A stretch of 64,000 nucleotides of DNA. Origin: Rugalucina vietnamica. Lineage: Eukaryota > Mollusca > Bivalvia > Lucinida > Lucinidae. Each line of letters starts with the position of its first letter. Position 1 is the stretch's first letter. Under the pieces are notes generated by a model. That model worked only from the letters and a program-made list of their open reading frames with translations, was not told where the DNA came from and searched no databases. Made by a program: the position numbers and the translations under genes. The DNA lies in assembly GCA_964017185.1 (NCBI GenBank), contig OZ024873.1, forward strand, positions 46,734,760 to 46,798,759, given 5' to 3'. Below are positions 22,801-29,830 of this stretch, piece by piece.

Positions 22801-24382
22801 GATTCTTGGGGCATTTGAACAGTAATTCCATATAAAAGGATGAAAAAAGGGAACTGTATAACTGCTAAGGTTATGCCTGACCATTACATGATTCCCCTCT
22901 GCTGCCAAAGTCTACATGAACACCTTGAAGCAGCCTCTTCTTGTTTTGCAAATACAGAAAACTTAAATGAACAGGTTTTAATCCAGAAATGATAAATTTA
23001 CCTACAAAAATACTCTGGGCGATAAAACCCATGCGAACGCAATTTAAATTTACTATCAGGTTGATTTGCACACCGGAGTATAAATACACACCGGAGTATA
23101 TTTACACGCGTGTATTTTTTGCGCATGCGAATTGGACTTTAGTTAAATCGTAGTAGAGCGTGTCAATACGAAGTGATACCTAGTAATACCTACTGAAACC
23201 TACTGAAACCTATCAAAACGTAGGGTAACACGTAGCAAGTCGTAGGAAAACGTATTGAAACGTAGTCCAGGCACAGAGTTCCACCGGGTTGTAATTCACG
23301 TTTTAGTACGTATTTGTTACGTATGTACTACGTTTTACTACGATTCGACTACGCTTTGCTACGTTTTACTAGGTATAAGCTACGTAAATTAGAGTGCCAC
23401 GTTCGAACTGTTTTTTTTAGTTCGAACGTGACATTGGCCAGGTATATAGCCGTATGTAATACGTTCCACTACGTTGTAATACGTTTTACTACGTATATTG
23501 CCGTATTACTACGTTTCAGAAACGTAGTAAAACGTAGGCCTCGAAACGTGACAGTGTGACTGTAGCTTTATAAAGTTAAATTTATTCACGTTCTAAAAAT
23601 CATGAAAAATTATATGCAAGGCATTTTCCAGAAGATTTTGTAATGAATTTTAATTGGAATCAATGGAAAGTCAAACTCATGAAAAGTTTTGAAGGGCAAT
23701 CAAAAATTGTTAATGTATGAGCCGCCTCATGGGAAAACCAACAATCTGCACAGGCGAAAACAAAGGCGCAGATCAGCTTCGCGATAACCGCGAAGCTGAT
23801 CAGCGCCTTTGTTTTCGCTACTCGGATAGTACAATTCCTCCTCTACTTAACTCCAAAATTTCAAGCTTCTAGCCTGCTACTGTAGCTGTACAGGTCGGTT
23901 TGTGTCAGACCTGTTCGGAAACCACATTGTTGGTTTTCCCACGAGGTGGCTCAATTATTAAACTGGGGACTAACTAACGAAAGTCCGCCTTTGACCATTG
24001 AAACAATTCTATCACCCTTTCCTTCTCCAGCCCACTATTTCAGTAAGATCATAATAGAGATGAAAACTGTGCAATAGAGATTCACAGTAACAACAAAAGT
24101 GCTATCGAGACAATGTTGGTTGGTTAATTCGGGGTTTAACGTCCCACCAACAACTAAGATCATGTGGAGACGGGACCTCGGTTTATAGTCTCATCCAACA
24201 GACTGGAGAAGCCTGGGATTAAACCTGCGCCCCTTCTGGTTTGCAAGGCGAGTGACAGAACCTCTGCACCACGGAGGCTTCTTCAGGCAATGCGTATGTT
24301 CTAATGAAAGTATACTCACGAAAATAATAAAGGTAAATATTGTTGTGGCGTATCTCAAGAATTGTGTGAAACCCGTCGCCAT
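12762..24382 (-). CDS. Tetraspanin (six-cysteine large loop), eight coding exons
   Basis: Exons on the minus strand: 24382-24320, 20737-20537, 19976-19902, 19535-19419, 18727-18637, 17090-16948, 13170-13087 and 12821-12762. All have AG/GT borders and compatible phases, giving 277 residues from MATGFTQFLRYATTIF. Four membrane spans are clear: TM1 up to GIYVLG, TM2 ending in ICGCCGAHRESKC, TM3 FVVFITLLVLVQVAAAIMVF, and TM4 AIIIGISSIATVVLMLFGLAF. The large extracellular loop has the diagnostic CCG, then PQSCC, a further Cys in VNTC, and the last Cys in GCYDEL: six cysteines, as in CD9/CD63-type members. The short tail is CRKIDLDYY. Tetraspanins organise membrane microdomains with integrins and other partners. 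Introns are heavily loaded with repeats (families B and C, a 2.8 kb DNA transposon, MITEs). The ATG used lies 11 nt after a splice acceptor, so at least one upstream exon exists (see 27869-28100). Subfamily is not assigned. Confidence 0.9.
13021..13047 (+). repeat. Poly-A tract
   Basis: A run of 27 A residues lies between the last two coding exons of the tetraspanin gene; possibly the tail of a degraded retroposon, though no body is recognised. Confidence 0.8.
13357..14092 (+). mobile_element. Family B tandem-repeat element, 5' part
   Basis: The 5' end carries the palindrome CTCCGCGGAG (13357-13366), then ATATCGCACCTGC (13371-13383). About five tandem units of roughly 145 bp follow, marked by CAAGGACAATTACTATGCAA at about 13452, 13595, 13741, 13886 and 14048 and by GTCGAGAAAACCAAACTTCG. 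The array breaks off at 14092 inside a unit and resumes at 16344, so about 2.2 kb of other DNA appears to have been inserted. Open frames across the array are a by-product of the repeats. Confidence 0.7.
14093..16343. other. DNA interrupting the family B element, with no gene
   Basis: This intronic tetraspanin stretch holds a large (GAAA)n tract, a diverged duplicate motif (TTTAATTAAAGAA...TTTTA at about 14710 and 15140), AT-rich sequence and no recognisable exon. It begins and ends inside a family B unit, which suggests an insertion, but I could not define terminal repeats. Confidence 0.4.
14954..15110 (+). repeat. (GAAA)n microsatellite
   Basis: About 155 bp of GAAA units with a few interruptions (GTGAGAAA, GAGAAAGA, AGAAGAAA). 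The long Phe/Leu/Ser frame on the minus strand is an artefact of this repeat. Confidence 0.95.
16344..16470 (+). mobile_element. Family B element, 3' end
   Basis: It resumes the repeat unit (CTCTGATGTCGAGAAAACC), then a GACGGACGAACACGCGAACG-type microsatellite (16388-16422), CTCCTAT, and a terminal bulged hairpin of ATCGCACCCTGC and GCAGGTGCGAT around TATAA, ending in AA. The right arm is the complement of the 5' sub-terminal motif at 13371-13383. Confidence 0.7.
16344..16720 (+). repeat. 188-bp near-perfect tandem duplication
   Basis: 16344-16532 and 16532-16720 match at an offset of 188 bp with one difference that I see (G at 16510, A at 16698). Each copy contains the 3' end of the family B element plus about 60 bp of flank ending CCAGAAGCTAGTTCC, so the duplication happened after that element inserted. 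Confidence 0.85.
16826..16893 (+). repeat. Poly-A/AC-rich tract
   Basis: About 68 bp of A with scattered C and T, immediately 3' (on the minus strand) of tetraspanin exon 6. Confidence 0.85.
17472..18588 (+). mobile_element. Family C tandem-repeat element, apparently complete
   Basis: The 5' palindrome GTGCCTtgagAGGCAC (17472-17487) is followed at once by GTATACCCCCGGC (17488-17500). Four units of about 165 bp follow, each with CCTAGAT(T/C)TTGAC and AGCCCCACCCC-like text (about 17802, 17972, 18139, 18303). Next come an ACGAACGAACTAACGAACG-type microsatellite (18496-18540), AACTAT, and a bulged hairpin TATACCCgtCGGCAT/ATGCCGgggGTATA ending ATAA. The right arm is the complement of the 5' motif. 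It is non-coding and lies in the intron between tetraspanin exons 5 and 6. Confidence 0.75.
18884..19157. mobile_element. Palindromic MITE family E, well-preserved copy
   Basis: Long central inverted repeat: TTATTTTTGCTCCAAAACAT, GTGGGTACACGTTAGAACCG, then the complement, about 55 bp per arm with few mismatches. The outer parts carry CCCCTTAAACCCCACTTTTA and TTGCACGGGCAAGTTTTCGT. It serves as the reference copy for the split one at 56265/61748. Confidence 0.7.
20138..20152 (+). repeat. Poly-G tract after (TG)n
   Basis: TGTGTGTGTGTGCG runs into a stretch of about 14 G in a tetraspanin intron. It may form a G-quadruplex, but nothing more can be said. Confidence 0.8.
21938..22036 (+). CDS. Exon-like 33-codon segment inside the 2.8 kb element
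   Basis: MMTTKRGSKKSCRGGKSARA, then PGLLSALQDDTEE, reads from an ATG pair to a GTAACC donor at 22037 in phase 0. It is basic at the start and acidic at the end, and GC-richer than its surroundings. It could be the first exon of a transposon accessory protein, such as the DNA-binding ORF of Harbinger elements, or a captured host exon. No following exon was found; a nested element now occupies 22384-23138. Confidence 0.3.
22060..22120 (+). repeat. A/AC-rich tract
   Basis: About 60 bp of A with regular C interruptions in the 2.8 kb element. Confidence 0.8.
22384..23138. mobile_element. 755-bp MITE nested in the 2.8 kb element, TTA target duplication
   Basis: The ends AGTCCAATTCGCATGCGCCA and its near-perfect inverted complement continue through AAATACACACGTGTAAATAT and ACTCCGGTGTG. 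TTA flanks both sides (22381-22383, 23139-23141). Internal motifs (CATGCGAACGCAAA, ACACCGGAGTATATTTACA) recur in both orientations. It is non-coding. Confidence 0.7.
23718..23953. mobile_element. Palindromic MITE family D, copy 4
   Basis: Ends TGAGCCGCCTCATGGGAAAA and GTTTTCCCACGAGGTGGCTC. The palindrome reads GATCAGCTTCGCGATAACCG plus complement. It sits downstream (minus-strand sense) of tetraspanin exon 1, inverted relative to copy 5. Confidence 0.8.
24115..24281 (-). mobile_element. tRNA-derived SINE
   Basis: On the minus strand it begins GAAGCCTCCGTGGTGCAGAG with A-box-like spacing, has a B-box-like AGGTTTAATCCCAGGC, and ends with a core resembling GTGGGACGTTAAACCCCGAA. The anticodon arm is not tRNA-like, so this is not a working tRNA gene. 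Confidence 0.6.
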
Positions 24383-24722
24383 CTTATCCCGACCTGGAAA
24401 AAAAGAATATCACGTTTAGTTTCAAATATACATGTATTGCCGTATATTAGAGCCTAACATGGCCGACAATCGAGCCACATCTTTTGGTGTATGAAACCCT
24501 GTCATTGTATGCAAGAGAGGGGAAGACTGTTGTTGAATGAATTTCTTGTGAAACTTTGTCTATCACATACGATCAAGTTTCAATTCGTCAGGTTTTCTAC
24601 AACTTGAAGTCATAGAATTCACGGCGCATGTAAATGAATATAGAACAACTGAATAGATCTTTGTGGGTAACAAGAAAGGCAAACATTTATAAGTAACCCC
24701 ATCCGTGAGGTGCGCTGCCATT

Positions 24723-24958
24723 TGAGCCGCCTCGTGGGAAAACCAACAATGTGGTTTCCGAACAGGTCTGACACAAACCGGCCTGTACAGCTATAGAAGC
24801 AGGCTAGAAGCTTGAAATTTTGGATTCAAGTAGAAGAGGAATTGTACTATCCGAGTATAGAAATCAAAGGCGCTGATCAGCTTCGCGGTTACCGCGAAGC
24901 TGATCTGCGTCTTTGTTTTCGCAAATGCAGATTGTTGGTTTTCCCACGAGGCGGCTCA
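24723..24958. mobile_element. Palindromic MITE family D, copy 5
   Basis: Ends TGAGCCGCCTCGTGGGAAAA and its inverted complement; internal GATCAGCTTCGCGGTTACCG palindrome. It lies upstream of tetraspanin exon 1 in the opposite orientation to copy 4. Confidence 0.8.
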
Positions 24959-25734
24959 AATTTTGTTACGTTTTTCCACGTTTGAAGGGTGAAAATCATA
25001 CTCAGCAGGCATTATCATCACGCACTTGTTCCCCATCCCATCAAATCGGATCATAAAACGTTTTTCAAAGGACTTATCTTTAGTTATTATATCAAATATA
25101 AAGTTTGTTTATATCCAGCATTAGAACTAAACACGAGGTCCACAGAGGTAGTAATACAAAACTATTCACCTTTGTAGTCCGAATACATTTTGTTTCACTA
25201 TATCTTTTACTTCCACTAAAACAACAACGCATTGAATTTAAGTAACACTTTAAAACTGATTTTTGACAATCCTACCTTCGAGAAATTAATTTTCTAGTTA
25301 TTTCCTTCTAAAACCCAGGTCCAACATGTACGACGCACATTGCTAATTACCATAGCAACATTAACAAGAGTTTCTCTTCGACTATTACTAAAATGTTTTT
25401 GTTGCTAATTTTGAAAACGTTACAAAAATGCTTGTTTCCATCAATATCATAACATGCATAACATTTAGGATATCTCAAAGCTCTGAGAGAAGGCCAACGT
25501 CTGAGAATTTTCCAGACCAACACCCCGTCCCAATTTTTAGGGGGCGTATATTTTTGTCATAAATACAAGTAATTAACGTCAATGATTAATCATGTATTGA
25601 TCTGCGTTACACCCATAGGGCAAATCAAAGTTTTCCACAGTTTTGGGGGTTTCGCGGATTTAAGTTTTGACTTTGCAAACGTCAAGCCGGATGGATATTA
25701 AATGTATTGTACAATTCATTGTAACATGATGGGT

Positions 25735-25850
25735 CTAACAATACAGATCCCACCGAATTTGTTAAGTACACAGGAAGCGAATCCGCCCCGGCATGATCGA
25801 TAACTGTTGACTGGGACGTTAAACGGGGCAAACAAACAAAAATAGATTTT
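25735..25850 (+). mobile_element. SINE-like fragment
   Basis: GACTGGGACGTTAAACGGGG with an A-rich tail (CAAACAAACAAAAA) matches the 3' core seen in other SINE-like pieces of this window, for example near 40120-40200. The tRNA-like head is not clear. Confidence 0.35.
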
Positions 25851-26182
25851 TAACAATATTTTATGTACATTTGAAGTTTCAACAACAGGCATTCTGAAAT
25901 GCGTGCTCCGATTACTAACTACTTTCTGGTGTGTCATACACATGTGCGGGCCCGCGCGTTTTTGAAGCGTTTGCCATTTTCTATCTGAATCTGAAGTCTT
26001 TTTTCCAGGGCCTATCTGTGGGTATGAATATGTTGTAATATGGAAATGTGGTCGGTATAGGGAATGGGTTGCAGCCCCTTTCTTTCTGTCTGGTGAGGCA
26101 GCATATCTTTGCATACATATAAGACGATAATCTGTATACATATAACAAGATTGTATCTAACAAAATGATTTTTCTGTACTCC

Positions 26183-26404
26183 TGGGCCCAGTTGTTCAAA
26201 ATCAACGATGTCGTTAGTTAACGATTTGTTAAAATTTCAAACAGCAATATTACAAATACAGTGATTTTTTGTTGAGAAAAAATGTATTTTTTTGCATTGC
26301 AAAGGGTTCTCACATTTTTTCAACAAAAAATAACAGTATATTTGCTTTTGCAGTCGATATAGTCGACTGAGGGCTTAACGATGTGCGTTAAACAACTGGG
26401 CCCA
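26183..26404. mobile_element. MITE with CTGGGCCCAGTTGTT ends
   Basis: TCCTGGGCCCAGTTGTT at the left and AACAACTGGGCCCAGGA at the right are exact inverted complements about 220 bp apart. The interior has a second inverted pair (TTTTTTGTTGAGAAAAAATG and CATTTTTTCAACAAAAAATA). Confidence 0.65.
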
Positions 26405-26427
26405 GGATTACAATTCTACCTTAAAGT

Positions 26428-26612
26428 TAAGGAAGACTTTAGTTAAGGTGACAAATTTCAGCTGCATTCAAAATATACTGACATTCTCAACGGTTCTACG
26501 TTGTAAATGTTTTAAATTTATATTGTATATTTTTGTCAAACCAGTTCTTGATTTTAAGGGTAAAATCAATTCAAAATTTGTCACCTTATTAACTGAGATG
26601 GTCTTCAGTTTT
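26428..26612. mobile_element. MITE with AGTTAAGGTGACAAATTT ends
   Basis: Left AAGGAAGACTTTAGTTAAGG-TGACAAATTT and right AAATTTGTCACCTTATTAACTGAGATGGTCTTC are imperfect inverted complements about 185 bp apart. It lies next to the previous MITE. Confidence 0.55.
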
Positions 26613-26755
26613 AATGAAGCATTTTAATTCTGTGTCCAGGCATAAGGTCTAAATGGAGCACAACGCTGGTCAAGATGTGATGCAACTCGAATCCTGCATC
26701 GACTCTTCATTTGAATATAGAGGAGCTTATCCGAGCGTATGGAATAGAGCTTACC

Positions 26756-26900
26756 TTCTGTTGAATTCAGTGAAACTTATCCAGTTTTGCAGAACAACAC
26801 TTTAATCAAAAAATGAAATCCGTGTTAGATAAACATGATAAAGCTTTGAATAACGATACAATAAGAAAAGAATCGATGAAATAACTTTTCAGTCCGGATT
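26756..26900 (-). other. Possible non-coding 5' exon of the tetraspanin gene
   Basis: On the minus strand ACAGAAG is followed by the donor GTAAGC at 26755-26750. The upstream sequence shows no extended coding frame, so it could be a 5' untranslated exon for the short tetraspanin form. Evidence is only the donor match and its position. Confidence 0.2.
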
Positions 26901-27071
26901 GGTATTGTTCACAGTAATAATAGTTCTGAGTTTGGCGGAAGTTGGGTTTAGATCTGATATGTTGGCCCTACCGGCTAAACAAAAACATCGATAACTTTCA
27001 GATAAAAACAAAGGACATGACAACTGAAATATTTTTGTTTGATTTATGATGTAACAATCTCTGTTCACGTC

Positions 27072-27331
27072 AGGAAAACATGTCCATGAAATGTTTACCC
27101 CTTTAAACCCCCACTTTTATATAGTAAAACTGGGGTATAAACCTTTTTTCTAATTTTTGCTCGAAAACACAGATTGTGGGTACTCGTTAGAATCGCCTCA
27201 CCAAGGCGGTTCTAACGTGTATCCACAATCTATGTTTTGAGCAAAAATAAGAAGAATATTACAAATTTTCCACTGAAAATTTCATTTTTCACAACTTTAA
27301 AATTCTCTAAACTGCATGGCCACGTTTTTGT
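27072..27331. mobile_element. Palindromic MITE family E, copy
   Basis: Same layout as 18884-19157: CCCACTTTTATATAG, GTGGGTACTCGTTAGAATCG/CGGTTCTAACGTGTATCCAC palindrome, TATGTTTTGAGCAAAAATAA and a decayed right end. Confidence 0.65.
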
Positions 27332-27868
27332 AATGAGTTGGAGAGAAAACTTGGCTGACAGTAGATAGAAGACACAGTCAGACTATTGCATACGGACATC
27401 TGGACGTTTTTGTACTATTCGTTATCAATGTAAACAAGAGTTTCGCGTCTAAGCCGTTACCATAGAAATGACATGAAAGCTATGATACTAGTAACGTGGC
27501 AGGCCATTAAACAACCGAAAACCCAAAATGGCACCACTGGCATGTTATGTTGATGGACTTGATTCATGTGAGCGCGACTGGCGTAGTCACAGACTTTTTT
27601 TTTCTTCAAAAATGATTTATTTTTCATTTGTGTGCTCGTCAAAACAACAGAATGAACGGTACTCAGCACGACTGAGCAGCATCTCTGATTTCGCAAAAGT
27701 CAAATCTGTCATCTAGTTTCCTAGTCTAATATCTGACATATTAGACATATTAGACTATCTAGGTCAAGATATTTCAAACTTGTGACCTTCGGTAGCTACA
27801 CGAACAGCTAGCTTTATGTCGGACTTGGTTAGAAATACCCTGACAGGTTAACATTTCTCAGTACCAAC

Positions 27869-28100
27869 CTTTCTTTCTGCGTCTGTCGTTAGCGTGTTTT
27901 TCTTCCCTTTCACCTCTGTCGAACCTCCTCTCCCGTCTTGGTCTACCCCTGCCTGTATCAGACCTGGCACCATCTTTACTGTACCTGGGCCCACCGTTAC
28001 TATAGCCCGAGGAGTGGGAGCTGTCCCAGGACGGCACCAGTCCGCTCCTCTTTCCCTTATACAGGTAATAGTCCGGCTTCTCCTGTCGATACGGATCCAT
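27869..28100 (-). CDS. Candidate alternative first coding exon of the tetraspanin gene
   Basis: This GC-rich segment in AT-rich surroundings encodes 77 residues from MDPYRQEKPDYYLYKGKRSG to ERRFDRGEREEKHANDRRRKK, then one extra G before a GTTGGT donor at 27868. The tetraspanin exon at 24382 has its acceptor 11 nt upstream of its ATG. One base from this exon plus those 11 nt encodes GRDK and leads in frame into MATGFTQF. The joined product would have an extra cytoplasmic N-terminus of 81 residues, rich in Arg, Lys, Gly, Ser and Tyr. Normal tetraspanin N-termini are about 10-15 residues, so this would be an unusual isoform, probably from an alternative promoter. The donor is weak, and phase agreement alone has a one in three chance. 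It could instead be the first exon of another minus-strand gene. Confidence 0.5.
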
Positions 28101-28960
28101 AGCCGAGTCCTCAGAAATTCATTACAATAAATTCACCATAAACCCGACATGTCGAAGCAGACTTCTTTTTGCATTAATTTATCATTAGAATTTGCGAAAT
28201 CTGTTCTCCATTTATAGTAATTTCCAAACTGCAAAATGTATAGATTCGATATTGCTGTAATCTTTTAAAACTTATAGTTAGTGTTATAATTTGGAAGAAT
28301 AATATTATGCATAATTTTGTGCGTTGGTTTTATTTTAAGACCCTAGTCAAAATACTTGAGGGATTTGTTTAATCTTATCCATGCCAAACGAGGGTTGGTC
28401 AATAAAATCTGCCATAGTAATGACTGACAACTTAATGCTACGGTATTCTGAATTATTAAAAATTCGCCACCTTGTTATCATCTGAAAATAATAAATATCT
28501 GTTTTTGTTCAAAGCATGTATACATATTCACTGAATTGTGTGTGGAGGGAAGGGACGGGGGGGGGAGGAGGAAGCAGTTCACTCGAATTACATCAATGTT
28601 TACACGTGAACCACGATTTCTTTACATTTTCTCTATCTTTAAAATGTTTGGTTCAAACACGAAGCTCTTGGAAGTGCTTTGGCATACATGTTTGATCGCC
28701 CCTTAAGTACAGCAAAGTCCAGCTACTATACCAAAATCAAATCTAACCTAAGCACACAATGGCTTAAGGTAAACAGTCAATCCGAATAAACTTTAGTGAC
28801 GAAAGGCGGGGCTCGTTTTGAAGATTAATCGTTAAAGAAAATAATTAAGTGGTAAAAGTAAATAGTCCAATCTCGTGTATAAAACACCCCACCAAAACTT
28901 TGTGTGCTAACAGAGTACTATACTTTTCATGAGCAGCATTTGAAGGCAACAATGCCAAAA

Positions 28961-29776
28961 CCAGAGGACCAATGGTCCTGATATCGCTCACCTGAGATTT
29001 TGTCTTTGATCAATGACCTTTGGCTAAGGCAATATTAGTCAATTAACGTAAAATGTAAACTTGACCTTAAATACTCACATAATTATTAACTCTATAGACT
29101 GTCTGTCTCTACCAACTTTCAGATCTTTCTGGCAATATTTAGGGTGCGTTCATTTACCGGAATGGACATAATTACCGGAATGGACTACCGGAATGGACAT
29201 TATGCTATGGCTCTGGGTGCTTTTAATGTATTTACTTGCATAAAATGTACTTCTGTAGTCGTATGAGTAGTTTGCATCAGATAAAATTCATCTAAGTATA
29301 GCAAAATTTACTTCCCAGGGTGGTTAGGGAAGCTCAGAGGTGGGGTCTGGGATAGGGCCACTGTTCATAGGTTTCTTTGATTGAAATATATAGAGATCAC
29401 CAGTGGTTGTTCTATAGCAAACATATGGATATATATAGAAGTAGAAATGAGTAAAATGTGCTGGCACTGTGACGAGGACCTATATAACCATATATGGGCA
29501 CCTGACCCAGGCTACCCGACCGTAAGGAACACAATTTAACTAATTATCGTTAAATTCTATAACTTATCACTGTATGTATATATTCTAGGCCAGTCTGTCC
29601 TCGAAAACCAAATGAAAAGTACTCAATGACACATATAAATGTCCATTCCAGTAGTCCATTTCGGCAATCAGGTCCATTCCGGTCCATTCTGGTATAGGAA
29701 TGCACCGCAATATTTGACCTTTCTGTTTTAATCAACAGTTTCGTAGGTCAATTTCAACCCAAGGTCATGATTTATA
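28961..29776 (+). mobile_element. Family A element, 5'-end copy
   Basis: It starts CCAGAGGACCAATGGTCCTG (palindrome AGGACCaatGGTCCT), then GCTCACCTGAG. The following sequence includes TTGACCTT and CCAAGGTCATGATTTATA, resembling family A units, but the element stops at another 5' end at 29777 and is split by the 29141-29708 MITE. No 3' hairpin is present. Confidence 0.5.
29141..29708. mobile_element. 568-bp MITE with GGGTGCGTTCAT-type ends
   Basis: The left end GGGTGCGTTCATTTACCGGA and the inverted right end GCGGTGCATTCCTATACCAG match at about 21 of 27 positions. Flanking AATATTT (29134-29140, 29709-29715) looks like a 7-8 bp target duplication, as in hAT-type elements. GGAATGGAC motifs recur at both ends. 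It is non-coding. Confidence 0.55.
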
Positions 29777-29830
29777 CCAGAGGACCATTGGTCCTGTAAA
29801 TGCTCATATAAGACCCTAATAGATAGCTAT
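29777..29830 (+). mobile_element. Family A element, second 5'-end fragment
   Basis: CCAGAGGACCATTGGTCCTG followed by a decayed GCTCATATAAG in place of GCTCACCTGAG. Only the end is recognisable. Confidence 0.45.

Larger units (their letters stand above)
20764..23567. mobile_element. 2.8 kb Harbinger-like DNA element with long TIRs and TTA target duplication
   Basis: The left end AGCTACAGTCACGCTGTCAC and right end GTGACAGTGTGACTGTAGCT are inverted complements, extending through TTTCGAGGCCTACGTTTTAC. TTA flanks both sides (20761-20763, 23568-23570), fitting a 3-bp PIF/Harbinger-type duplication. Dense degenerate TACGTTTTACTACG-type motifs fill 21680-21900 and 23150-23530 in both orientations, as expected for sub-terminal transposase binding arrays or foldback ends. 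No transposase is seen, so it is non-autonomous. It lies between tetraspanin exons 1 and 2 and contains a nested element at 22384-23138 and an exon-like segment at 21938-22036. Confidence 0.7.

Noticed and set aside
25716-26141. 141-codon minus-strand frame upstream of the tetraspanin
   Set aside because: It overlaps a SINE-like fragment, has no homology features and no phase-compatible link to neighbouring exons.
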